From: Sphingobacterium sp.
GTDB lineage: Bacteria; Bacteroidota; Bacteroidia; Sphingobacteriales; Sphingobacteriaceae
Direction of reading: 5' to 3'
Length of the DNA stretch: 6,995 bases
Assembly: GCA_030146225.1 (NCBI GenBank)
Contig: JASLCA010000011.1
Coordinates: forward strand, 1-6,995
The notes under the pieces are model-generated. The model was not told where the DNA came from. It worked only from the letters and a program-made list of their open reading frames with translations, and searched no databases. Below, piece after piece: positions 1 through 6,422 of the stretch; the stretch's first letter is position 1; every line of letters begins with the position of its first letter. The position numbers and the translations under genes are program-made.

Positions 1-1
1 G

Positions 2-83
2 TACCCAGCGCCGGAATCGAACCGGCACATCCGAAGATATTGGTGTTTGAGACCAACGCGTCTACCAGTTCCGCCAGCTGGGC
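2..83 (-). tRNA. tRNA-Leu (anticodon CAA)
   Basis: Read on the minus strand, this folds as a complete class II tRNA. The acceptor stem is GCCCAGC paired with GCTGGGT (one G-T pair), followed by discriminator A at position 2. The anticodon stem TTGGT/ACCAA encloses the loop CTCAAAC, which gives anticodon CAA and decodes TTG leucine codons. The variable arm forms a short stem (ATC-TTCG-GAT) as expected for leucine tRNAs, and the T arm is GCCGG-TTCGATT-CCGGC. Only one base follows the discriminator before the window edge, a C on the tRNA strand, so whether the 3' CCA is encoded cannot be seen. It is transcribed away from rlmI from the promoter at 105-135. Confidence 0.96.
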
Positions 84-104
84 ATGCTGTGTTGTAGAAT
101 GATG

Positions 105-135
105 CAAATATAGGGCTTGTTTCAGTTTTTCCAAA
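105..135 (-). promoter_or_regulatory. Bacteroidota-type promoter of tRNA-Leu
   Basis: On the minus strand the -33 element TTTG occupies 135-132 and the -7 element TATATTTG occupies 112-105. Exactly 19 nt separate them, which matches the known Bacteroidota consensus TTTG-N19-TAnnTTTG. Transcription would start a few bases before the tRNA 5' end at 83, leaving a short leader for RNase P to remove. This site is one of the main grounds for placing the organism in the Bacteroidota. Confidence 0.85.
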
Positions 136-186
136 ACATATTTTCAATGTTTTAGCAAACTAATTGATTTTAAGCCTTTTTATTTT

Positions 187-214
187 TTTGAACGCTTTTT
201 TAAGCCCTATTTTG
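187..214 (+). promoter_or_regulatory. Possible promoter of rlmI (weak)
   Basis: TTTG at 187-190 is followed after 17 nt by TATTTTG at 208-214. This is one base short of the TAnnTTTG -7 consensus, and the spacer is shorter than the usual 19. The site sits in AAGCCCTATTTTG, which is nearly the same sequence as the tRNA promoter's AAGCCCTATATTTG on the other strand. If used, it would give rlmI a 5' leader of about 95 nt. The match is imperfect, so this is a candidate only. Confidence 0.28.
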
Positions 215-314
215 TGGCTGTTTGCTGGGCAATCGGTCTATTTATTTTAAGTTTTTTTCTCTTTTAGTGGAAATAAATACCAAATATCCCTAGTGAAGAC
301 TTATTTTTGCAGCG

Positions 315-1499
315 ATGAATAAAATAATCCTACATAAAGGAAAAGATAAAGCTGCATGGCAATTGCACCCTTGGGTATTTTCTGGGGCAGTAAAGCTAGT
401 GGAAGGTTCGCCAGTAAATGGTGAGGTTGTGGAAGTTTACAATGTAGACAAAGAGTTTGTCGCCTTGGGCGTGTACAGCGCTGTTTCACGTGTAGCAGTA
501 CGCTTGTTGGAATGGCAGCCAGGTCGTGCCATCGATGAGGCTTGGTGGAGAAGTCGCGTACAGGCTGCGATACGTATGCGTCAGCATCTATTAAACGCTA
601 CGAATAATACCTGTAGGATGATTTTTGCCGAGGCTGACTTTTTGCCGGGCTTAATTGTAGATAAGTATGCCGACTTTTTGTCCATTCAGGTCCATTCAGC
701 CGCTTTAGAATTAGTAAAGCCTTGGATTGTTTCGGAATTGGTTGCGCTTTTAAATCCGCGCGGAATCTATGAGCGTAGTGATATTAAATCGCGGGAGCAT
801 GAAGGCTTAGCAGATACCAATGGCCTAGTATATGGCGAGGTGCCAGCAGACTTTGTGGATGTTGTGGAAAATGGAATTCATTATCAAATCAATATTGTAG
901 AAGGTCAGAAGTCTGGATTTTACTGTGATCAGCGAGAGAATCGCGCCTTAACGGCCAAGTATGTCTCAGGCAAGCGCGTCTTGGATTGCTTTTCCTATTC
1001 TGGAGGCTTTACCTTAAACGCATTACAGGCCGGTGCAGCAGCTGTAGTTGCTGTTGATAGCTCTGCCTTGGCGATTGAGACTTTGCAGCGTAACGTAGCC
1101 CTAAATGGCTATGATGCGGACAGATGCGTAGCAGTTCAGTCGGATGTAAATAAGTATTTGCGTGAATTGGGGGATGCGGGCGAGAAGTTTGATCTTATTG
1201 TCTTGGATCCACCTAAATATGCACCCTCCCGTGCCAGCTTGGACAAGGCTTCGCGGGCTTACAAAGATTTAAACAGAAGAGGCTTGATGTTATTAGAAAG
1301 TGGGGGCTTATTAGCTACATTTTCTTGTTCGGGAGCTATGGATATTGAAAACTTTAAACGGGTGGTGGCTTGGGCTGCTTTGGATGCTGGCAAAGAGATA
1401 CAATATATTCGTCAGTTTAATCAGCCAGAAGATCATCCGGTGCGGGCTTCCTTTCCGGAAGGGGAATATTTAAAAGGCTTACTTGTACGCGTGATATAA
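315..1499 (+). CDS. rlmI: 23S rRNA (cytosine-C5) methyltransferase, RlmI family
   Basis: This 394-residue protein is a class I SAM-dependent rRNA methyltransferase of the RlmI/YccW family, which makes m5C at position 1962 (E. coli numbering) of 23S rRNA in the cytoplasm. Its length is normal for the family. An N-terminal PUA-like RNA-binding domain covers roughly residues 1-70 and opens with the typical HPWVFSGA (18-25). A central region carries GQKSGFYCDQREN (197-209). The Rossmann methyltransferase domain has the SAM-binding motif VLDCFSYSGGF (222-232), an acidic VAVD (245-248), the DPPK motif (298-301) and the conserved SCSG (337-340), whose Cys338 is the likely catalytic cysteine. The ATG at 315 is chosen because the family N terminus begins just before the HPW motif. 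There is no Shine-Dalgarno sequence, as is usual in Bacteroidota. The gene stands alone, between the divergent tRNA and a terminator. The RlmI assignment rests on motifs; the exact target base is inferred from the family. Confidence 0.93.
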   Translation: MNKIILHKGKDKAAWQLHPWVFSGAVKLVEGSPVNGEVVEVYNVDKEFVALGVYSAVSRVAVRLLEWQPGRAIDEAWWRSRVQAAIRMRQHLLNATNNTCRMIFAEADFLPGLIVDKYADFLSIQVHSAALELVKPWIVSELVALLNPRGIYERSDIKSREHEGLADTNGLVYGEVPADFVDVVENGIHYQINIVEGQKSGFYCDQRENRALTAKYVSGKRVLDCFSYSGGFTLNALQAGAAAVVAVDSSALAIETLQRNVALNGYDADRCVAVQSDVNKYLRELGDAGEKFDLIVLDPPKYAPSRASLDKASRAYKDLNRRGLMLLESGGLLATFSCSGAMDIENFKRVVAWAALDAGKEIQYIRQFNQPEDHPVRASFPEGEYLKGLLVRVI

Positions 1500-1521
1500 G
1501 CTCAAATAGCTATTCGTATAT

Positions 1522-1560
1522 AAAATAAAAAAAGAGGATCTAGTCCTCTTTTTTTATTTT
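1522..1560. terminator. Bidirectional intrinsic terminator between convergent genes
   Basis: A perfect 17-bp inverted repeat (1522-1538 with 1544-1560) encloses a 5-nt loop, TCTAG. The core is GAGGA/TCCTC, flanked by A-rich and T-rich tracts, so both strands show a GC stem followed by a U run. It lies 22 nt after the rlmI stop. On the other strand it covers the stop and last codon of the SGNH hydrolase gene. It can therefore end transcription from both sides. Confidence 0.93.
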
Positions 1561-2303
1561 ATATACTCCAACCAGGTTTCAGCCATTAGGTTGGCCCCGG
1601 CAAGGGAAGTATGTACCCCATCGCTGGTCCAATAGTTTCCTGGGGCTTTCTTTTCAGCCTTGTCAAAGGCTTGCTGATACGGTACGAATACGGCATTGAA
1701 TTCCTTGGCAATTACTTTTGTGACTTCTTGGTATGCCGGGAACTCTGGATACCAAGCATCAGTGACATGCTTTACATTGCGTACCGCAAAAGGTTCCGCA
1801 ATAATAAGCTTTACTCCGGGTAGACTTTTATGGGTTTGATCCAACAATTGCTGGTACTGACTTTTGAATAAGGCAGGGCTATTTATAGCTCCTCGATCTT
1901 GGGTGCGCCAAAAATCATTGACCCCAATCATAATGCTCAGAATGGTTGGCTGTAGGGCTATGCAGTCCTGCTGCCAGCGCTGCTGCAAATCAGGCACCCT
2001 GTTGCCACTAATGCCTCTGTTGTATACCTGAATATGCTTATCTGCAAAGCGGCTCAGTAAGCTGCTCGCTGCAAGCATGGCGTAGCCTGTGCCTAAGGCT
2101 TGGCTTTTATTTGCATCTAGGGATTCTTTATTGCGGCCAGCATCCGTAATTGAATCGCCTTGAAAAAGGATTATGTCATTTTGTTGGACCACAATTTTGC
2201 CAGGCCCTTTTGCTAGGCTGTTCGCAAATAGGGATGAACCACCAAGTGCTGTAGCACCTAGGGTCAATAGCCCTTTGCTAATAAAATTTCTTCTCGATTC
2301 CAT
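1554..2303 (-). CDS. Secreted SGNH/GDSL-family hydrolase, candidate Tat substrate
   Basis: A 249-residue esterase-like enzyme of the SGNH fold. All four family blocks are visible: block I FQGDSIT with nucleophile Ser51, block II NRGISGNR with oxyanion Gly100 (or Gly97), block III IGVNDFW with Asn129, and block V TSDGVH with Asp228 and His231. The set is complete, so the enzyme should be active on an ester, possibly an acetylated sugar or lipid; the substrate cannot be read from the sequence. The N terminus has SRRNFIS (3-9), close to the Tat consensus S-R-R-x-F-L-K, followed by a weakly hydrophobic Gly/Ala-rich stretch to about residue 31. There is no lipobox cysteine. This suggests folded export by Tat and a periplasmic location. 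It begins 38 nt after the aminotransferase stop on the same strand, so the two are probably co-transcribed, and it ends inside the shared terminator. Confidence 0.9.
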   Translation of the reverse strand: MESRRNFISKGLLTLGATALGGSSLFANSLAKGPGKIVVQQNDIILFQGDSITDAGRNKESLDANKSQALGTGYAMLAASSLLSRFADKHIQVYNRGISGNRVPDLQQRWQQDCIALQPTILSIMIGVNDFWRTQDRGAINSPALFKSQYQQLLDQTHKSLPGVKLIIAEPFAVRNVKHVTDAWYPEFPAYQEVTKVIAKEFNAVFVPYQQAFDKAEKKAPGNYWTSDGVHTSLAGANLMAETWLEYIK

Positions 2304-2341
2304 GGTTTAGATTGGTTGATTAAGAAATAAAAATAACCTTT

Positions 2342-3529
2342 TTAACAGTACTTTTCAATACCTGCCTGAATTATTTTACAGGCTTCTATAATCTCTTCCT
2401 TACTGATGGTAAGTGGCGGAGCAAGCCTTAATGCAGTCTCACAATGCAGGTACCAATCTATTATAAGGCCTTGCTGTCCACAATAATTACTGACCGCATA
2501 AACTTGTTCAAAGGTGTCTAATTGCAGGCACATCATTAAGCCCAGACCACGTATTTCCTTAATTTTATCAGTCTTAAGTTCGCTCCGAAATAGATCAGCC
2601 TTCTCTTGTACTTGAGCCAATAGGTCTTCTTCTTGAATAACCTTTAATGAGGCTTGTGCAGCTGCACAGCTCACCGGATGGCCTCCAAAGGTGGTGATAT
2701 GACCTAGCATAGGATTGTCCTTGATCACATCCATTAATTCTTTTCGGGCAACGAAAGCACCTAATGGCATCCCGCCCCCAATGCCTTTGGCAAGCATTAA
2801 GATATCGGGGATTACATCAAAATGCTCAAAGGCGAAAAGCTTGCCCGTACGCCCAAAGCCTGTTTGGATCTCATCAAAGATAAGTACGGTGCCGGTTTCA
2901 TCACAGCGTTGGCGTAAGCCCTGAATAAATGCAGGCGAAGGGATACGCACGCCTGCCTCCCCTTGAATAGCTTCTATAACTACCGCTGCGGTTTTTTCGG
3001 TAATCTGCATTAGGGCAGCCATATCATTGAGGTCGATAAAGTCTATTTCAGGCAGGAGTGGAGCATAGGCTGTATGGTATTCCTTATTGCCGATAAGGCT
3101 TAAGGCGCCTTGGGTACTCCCATGATAGGCATTGTTTATCGCAATTATCTGTCGACGACCTGTAAACTTCTTTGCAATCTTCATGGAGCCTTCCACAGCT
3201 TCAGCACCACTATTGGTAAAGTAGACGGACTGAAAACTTTCCGGAAGTACGGCTAGTAGTTCTGTCGCAAAGGCTACTTGTGGGGCTTGAACAAATTCGC
3301 CATAGACGGTTACATGCAAGTATTTATCGAGCTGGGCTTGTATTGCGGCTAGTACTTTGGGATGTCTGTGGCCGATATTGCTGACATTAAAGCCAGATAC
3401 TAGGTCCATATATTTCTCCCCATTTGGGCCGTATAGGTATATGCCTTCGGCTTTTACAATCTCAAAAAGTCTTGGGGAAGAGGATGTTTGAGCGGTATTC
3501 TGTAAGAATAATTCTCTATTGCTTATCAT
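2342..3529 (-). CDS. Class III PLP-dependent aminotransferase
   Basis: A 395-residue fold-type I aminotransferase of class III, the acetylornithine/ornithine/omega-aminotransferase family, cytoplasmic. From the start chosen here, the PLP phosphate-binding SGAE lies at 107-110, YHG (135-137) stacks on the cofactor ring, and IFDEIQTGFGRTG (217-229) contains Asp219, which contacts the pyridine nitrogen. Lys248 in LAKGIGGG forms the Schiff base, and Thr280 in TTFGGHP is the usual phosphate contact from the partner subunit. All key residues are present. Such sequences are often annotated as aspartate aminotransferase family or acetylornithine aminotransferase; the substrate is not determined, and no arginine or polyamine genes are nearby. 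The frame stays open upstream to 3646, but those 39 codons run through the terminator hairpin of the previous gene, so ATG 3529 (MISNREL) is preferred. The SGNH hydrolase follows after 38 nt. Confidence 0.93.
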   Translation of the reverse strand: MISNRELFLQNTAQTSSSPRLFEIVKAEGIYLYGPNGEKYMDLVSGFNVSNIGHRHPKVLAAIQAQLDKYLHVTVYGEFVQAPQVAFATELLAVLPESFQSVYFTNSGAEAVEGSMKIAKKFTGRRQIIAINNAYHGSTQGALSLIGNKEYHTAYAPLLPEIDFIDLNDMAALMQITEKTAAVVIEAIQGEAGVRIPSPAFIQGLRQRCDETGTVLIFDEIQTGFGRTGKLFAFEHFDVIPDILMLAKGIGGGMPLGAFVARKELMDVIKDNPMLGHITTFGGHPVSCAAAQASLKVIQEEDLLAQVQEKADLFRSELKTDKIKEIRGLGLMMCLQLDTFEQVYAVSNYCGQQGLIIDWYLHCETALRLAPPLTISKEEIIEACKIIQAGIEKYC

Positions 3530-3546
3530 GATAGTTCTGAAAAAAT

Positions 3547-3554
3547 CAAAGTTA
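3547..3554 (-). promoter_or_regulatory. Possible -7 element for the aminotransferase
   Basis: TAACTTTG on the minus strand fits TAnnTTTG exactly. It lies 17 nt before the ATG at 3529 and just downstream of the terminator at 3555-3607, where a new promoter would be expected. No TTTG is found at the usual 19-nt spacing upstream, because that region is the hairpin arm. The call therefore rests on one half-site plus its position. Confidence 0.4.
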
Positions 3555-3607
3555 AGAAGTAAAAAACAAAAAGGAGTTGTTTCCAACTCCTTTTGTTTTT
3601 TACTTCT
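3555..3607 (-). terminator. Long hairpin terminator closing the sigma-factor operon
   Basis: A 25-nt arm (3555-3579) pairs with a 24-nt arm (3584-3607) around a TTTC loop, with one bulged A as the only flaw. The core is GGAGTTG/CAACTCC, followed by T-rich tracts on both strands. It overlaps the last codons and stop of the small secreted protein gene (stop at 3600-3602), so it ends the group of genes to its right. Because both arms carry A/T tracts it could also work in the opposite direction, although no plus-strand gene is seen there. Confidence 0.9.
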
Positions 3608-4025
3608 GAATTCTCTTAATGAGTATGTCTGTAAAGCTTTGTTCAATTTCGAAAAATTGAGAAGCTCTGGATTGCCCTATAACATCGGCAAATTTCTTAC
3701 GGTATTGCTTTTTAAGCTCTACCTCCTGGGCGTCATAGGAGATCATATCTCTTCTGCCAGAACTAAGTGAGTTGGCACCACGGGCTGTTCCGCTGCTTGC
3801 TCTTCGTGCTGATTTAACTTCCCAAATTTCCTTATTATACTGATTGTATATCGGGAAAAACTTCTGAGCCTCGGCAGGACTTAGGTTCATCTCCTTTGTG
3901 ATGTAGGCGATCTTCTCATTTTCAATGGCTGCAAATTTCTTAGAATTCGGCGTTTGCGCTTGTGCAGTGAAAATTGCGAAAAGAACGGTACAAATTGTCG
4001 TCAATAAATACTTAATACTCCACAT
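3600..4025 (-). CDS. Small secreted helical protein, possibly Spy/CpxP-like
   Basis: A 141-residue protein with a Sec signal peptide: a charged start, a hydrophobic core at about 7-20, and the cleavage motif AQA followed by Gln24. The mature part is charged and predicted to be mostly helical. The stretch NLSPAEAQKFFPIYNQY (47-63) resembles the LTxxQ/LTPEE-type helices of Spy/CpxP periplasmic chaperone-sensors and of small Bacteroidota proteins found beside ECF sigma factors. This resemblance is by eye and is not a firm family call. A Ser/Gly/Arg-rich linker (about 73-92) separates it from a second helical stretch, ELKKQYRKKFADVIG. Its ATG overlaps the stop of the preceding gene by one base (TAATG), which implies translational coupling and a shared function with the anti-sigma candidate. 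It is the last gene before the terminator at 3555-3607. Confidence 0.85.
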   Translation of the reverse strand: MWSIKYLLTTICTVLFAIFTAQAQTPNSKKFAAIENEKIAYITKEMNLSPAEAQKFFPIYNQYNKEIWEVKSARRASSGTARGANSLSSGRRDMISYDAQEVELKKQYRKKFADVIGQSRASQFFEIEQSFTDILIKRIQK

Positions 4026-4840
4026 TATAACATGTATTTTAAATAGTCTTTTATATCATCCTTATCCACATGCTTAACAACTTCCTCTTCATCACTTGGT
4101 TGATAGATAGCTTCCATCACATACATTAGATCATTACTGTCCATTGAGTAAGCCAAGTAGTTTAGGATTTCTGCATCAGAAACTGTCGCTAATTGTTCTT
4201 GCTGTAGGGCAGGTTGATCTTTTGTGCTCACAGCATAGTAAGAGCCTACACTTAATATGGTAGTCACACAGGCCGCTGCGGCATATTGAATCCATCTTTG
4301 AAAACCGCGCTGGGGGAAGTTTATCACTTTCGCCTCGGCTTTAGTCTTAGCAGTAATGGATGTGGTTAAGGTTTCGAAATAACCTTCAGCTGTTGTGAAA
4401 CCTGTCACAGCAACCTTATCTTTAAGTTTTTCTTCTTGAATTCTATGTTGAATCTGATTATTCAGCGTTTCGAAATAATTAACTGGGACAGTCTGTGCCG
4501 CCGGCTCTTGAAGGTCAGCTAAGTTCGTTTGTGCTAGAATGCTTGTGCGCAGTGCCTCAAAATAATTTGGAGGCAAGTCCATGCCTGCATTTTCTTGAAG
4601 GGTATTGCCTTTTGCTAATTTAACCTGAGCTAAAATTGTTTCGGACAGATTTACAAAGTAATTGGCAGGAACTTCAAAACTAGGCTGGTCTGGATCGCTA
4701 TGGGCAAACAAGGCATAAGCATTTGTTCTGGCAGTTAAGCCTTCGAAATAATCAGGTGGAATAGAAAAAGGATTCACACGCAATGATTCTGGAAGATTTA
4801 AATCTCCCATGCCTTCATGATATGTGTTTGTCTCTTTCAT
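4025..4840 (-). CDS. Probable membrane anti-sigma factor with five YFE-motif repeats
   Basis: A 271-residue single-pass membrane protein. Residues 1-182 should be cytoplasmic, a hydrophobic helix runs from about 183 to 204 (after basic QRGFQRW), and the acidic C-terminal 65 residues would be periplasmic. The cytoplasmic part holds five copies of a motif close to F-x-V-P-x-N-Y-F-E-x-L-x-x-x-I-x-A, with Tyr-Phe at 31-32, 61-62, 93-94, 122-123 and 154-155. The fifth copy lacks the proline and the second has Val in place of Glu. The tail contains two similar pieces, ILNYLAYSMD and IKDYLKYML. There is no zinc-binding HxxxCxxC anti-sigma motif. The anti-sigma role is inferred from position directly after the ECF sigma gene (35-nt gap), the single membrane helix and the cytoplasmic N terminus; such ORFs are usually annotated as hypothetical in Bacteroidota. 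Its stop overlaps the next start. Confidence 0.88.
   Translation of the reverse strand: MKETNTYHEGMGDLNLPESLRVNPFSIPPDYFEGLTARTNAYALFAHSDPDQPSFEVPANYFVNLSETILAQVKLAKGNTLQENAGMDLPPNYFEALRTSILAQTNLADLQEPAAQTVPVNYFETLNNQIQHRIQEEKLKDKVAVTGFTTAEGYFETLTTSITAKTKAEAKVINFPQRGFQRWIQYAAAACVTTILSVGSYYAVSTKDQPALQQEQLATVSDAEILNYLAYSMDSNDLMYVMEAIYQPSDEEEVVKHVDKDDIKDYLKYML
4346..4768 (-). repeat. Five tandem degenerate ~30-residue repeats inside the anti-sigma candidate
   Basis: The repeats are visible at protein level as PPDYFEGL, PANYFVNL, PPNYFEAL, PVNYFETL and AEGYFETL, with Tyr-to-Tyr spacings of 30, 32, 29 and 32 residues. At DNA level most copies keep a CGAAATA-like core on the plus strand (complement of TAT TTC GA), but the intervening sequence has diverged. 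The duplication is therefore old and kept by selection rather than recent. Confidence 0.85.
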
Positions 4841-4875
4841 ATTATCATATATAGATACAAAAAGCGGTAGAAGGT

Positions 4876-5421
4876 TTAATCGTGCGTAGCAAAAAAGTTC
4901 TCTATTTTTTTGACGGCGAGATGATAGGATGCTTTTAGTGCGCCTACGCTAGTCCCAAGGATATTTGATATCTCATCATACTTTAAATCATCAAAGTATT
5001 TCATATTAAATACCAAGCGTTGCTTTTCCGGTAGGGTGAGTAATGCTTGTTGCAATTTTAGTTGCGCGGCATCCCCGTTGAAATAGCTGCCTTCGGCTAG
5101 TGTTTCTGCAAGATAAGCAGAGCTGTCGTCATCCAACGACAGGCTCTGCTTCTGTTTTTTCTTGTTTAAAAAGGTGATACACTCGTTGGTGGCTATACGG
5201 TATAGCCAGGTGTACAGTTGCGAGTCCTCTCTAAATTTATCGAGATTTCTCCATACCTTAATAAACACATCTTGAACGACATCATCCGCATCATCATGGT
5301 TGATCACCATGCGCCGAACATGCCAATATATTTTTTGTTGATATTTATTCAGTAAATGGCCGAATGCCTCTTCGCGCGTTCGTTCATCCGAAAACTTTGA
5401 AATGATTAAGGCATCTTCCAT
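4876..5421 (-). CDS. ECF-family RNA polymerase sigma factor
   Basis: A 181-residue sigma-70 of the ECF (group 4) type with only the two core domains, as expected for the family. Region 2 spans about residues 23-92, with DDADDVVQDVFIKVW (43-57) for core binding and the -10-recognition segment TWLYRIATNECITFL (71-85). Region 4 spans about 122-174, with LTLPEKQRLVFNMKYF and the helix-turn-helix YDEISNILGTSVGALKASYH. It directs transcription of envelope or stress genes when released from its anti-sigma factor. The ATG lies only 12 nt after the transketolase stop, and no promoter of the standard type is visible in that gap, so co-transcription with the transketolase genes is likely. A putative membrane anti-sigma factor follows after 35 nt. 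Which genes it controls cannot be told from this window. Confidence 0.95.
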   Translation of the reverse strand: MEDALIISKFSDERTREEAFGHLLNKYQQKIYWHVRRMVINHDDADDVVQDVFIKVWRNLDKFREDSQLYTWLYRIATNECITFLNKKKQKQSLSLDDDSSAYLAETLAEGSYFNGDAAQLKLQQALLTLPEKQRLVFNMKYFDDLKYDEISNILGTSVGALKASYHLAVKKIENFFATHD

Positions 5422-5433
5422 TTGCGCTGAAAA

Positions 5434-6387
5434 TTATTTTCTAGTGATTACTTTACGTGCAGCAGCAACAATAGAAACAGCATTTAAGCCATGTTTTTCC
5501 ATCAATTGTGCAGGCGTTCCAGACTCCCCAAAGCTATCGTCAACTGCGATAAACTCTTGTGGAGAAGGGTTTTTAGTAGCCAATACCTGTGCTACGCTAT
5601 CTCCTAAACCACCTAAGCGGTTATGTTCTTCAGCGGTTACGACACAGCCCGTTTTAGCTACAGATTTTAAGATTGCTTCTTCATCCAATGGTTTAATGGT
5701 GTGGATATTGATGATTTCAGCGCTAATGCCTAATTTCTCCAACTCTTCACCTGCTTGAATAGCTTCCCATACCAAGTGACCTGTCGCAATAATGGTCACA
5801 TCAGTTCCTTCATTTAACATCACTGCCTTTCCAATCTCGAAAGTCTGGTCAGCAGGTGTAAAGTTAGGCACTACTGGACGACCGAAACGCAAGTAAGCAG
5901 GACCTTGGTGGTCTGCTAAAGCGATAGTAGCTGCTTTAGTTTGATTGTAGTCACAAGGATTAATAACTGTCATACCTGGTAACATCTTCATCAAACCAAT
6001 ATCTTCTAAGATCTGGTGCGTAGCTCCATCTTCACCTAGCGTTAATCCAGCATGTGAAGCACAGATTTTCACATTCTTGTCAGAGTAAGCAATAGATTGA
6101 CGGATTTGATCATAAACACGACCTGTTGAGAAGTTGGCGAAAGTTCCAGTAAAAGGGATTTTACCACCAATAGTCAAGCCAGATGCAATACACATCATGT
6201 TTGCTTCAGCAATACCGATTTGGAAAAATCTCTCAGGGAATTCATTTATGAAGTCGTTCATCTTTAACGAACCAATTAGATCCGCACATAAAGCAACTAC
6301 ATTTTCATTGCGTTTACCGGCTTCTAATAGACCCGCTCCGAAACCAGAACGTGTATCTTTTGACTCGGTGTAAGTATATTTTTTCAT
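5434..6387 (-). CDS. Transketolase, C-terminal subunit (split transketolase)
   Basis: A 317-residue protein with the pyrimidine-binding and C-terminal domains of transketolase, the second half of an enzyme that is a single ~650-residue chain in E. coli. It transfers two-carbon units between sugar phosphates in the non-oxidative pentose phosphate pathway, in the cytoplasm with TPP and Mg2+. The activating glutamate is Glu61 in IGIAEANM. HAGLTLGEDGATHQ (112-125) is the conserved substrate/TPP loop, and VTAEEHNRLGGLGD marks the C-terminal domain. Split transketolases of this kind are common in Bacteroidota and archaea. The open frame includes a TTG one codon upstream of the ATG (at 6390), but ATG 6387, giving MKKYTYTES, is the better start. 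It is 152 nt downstream of the N-terminal subunit and 12 nt upstream of the ECF sigma gene. Confidence 0.95.
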   Translation of the reverse strand: MKKYTYTESKDTRSGFGAGLLEAGKRNENVVALCADLIGSLKMNDFINEFPERFFQIGIAEANMMCIASGLTIGGKIPFTGTFANFSTGRVYDQIRQSIAYSDKNVKICASHAGLTLGEDGATHQILEDIGLMKMLPGMTVINPCDYNQTKAATIALADHQGPAYLRFGRPVVPNFTPADQTFEIGKAVMLNEGTDVTIIATGHLVWEAIQAGEELEKLGISAEIINIHTIKPLDEEAILKSVAKTGCVVTAEEHNRLGGLGDSVAQVLATKNPSPQEFIAVDDSFGESGTPAQLMEKHGLNAVSIVAAARKVITRK

Positions 6388-6422
6388 CAAATTTTATTTT
6401 TTAGTATGGCCAAACCCAGAAC

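Noticed and set aside
302..309. TATTTTTG as the rlmI -7 element
   Set aside because: It matches TAnnTTTG, but it is only 5 nt before the ATG and has no TTTG or TTG at a suitable distance upstream; in a T-rich gap this is likely chance.
301..489. Minus-strand 62-codon ORF over the start of rlmI
   Set aside because: Antisense to a well-supported gene, with low-complexity content and no recognisable domain.
1611..1823. Plus-strand ORF opposite the SGNH hydrolase, and similar plus-strand ORFs at 2715-2924, 3519-3770, 5402-5758, 6134-6373 and 6619-6855
   Set aside because: All lie antisense to clear genes, show no motifs, and look like shadows of the coding frame on the other strand.
3530..3646. 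Upstream extension of the aminotransferase to a start at 3646
   Set aside because: The extra 39 codons translate the terminator hairpin and overlap the end of the preceding gene; the family N terminus begins at MISNREL.
5529..5536. TAGCTTTG on the minus strand inside the transketolase gene as a sigma-factor promoter
   Set aside because: It encodes conserved residues (Asp-Ser-Phe-Gly) and has no partner -33 element at the right spacing.
6388..6390. TTG start codon for the C-terminal transketolase subunit
   Set aside because: An ATG follows immediately at 6387 and is followed by AAA AAA, a common start context; TTG offers no advantage.
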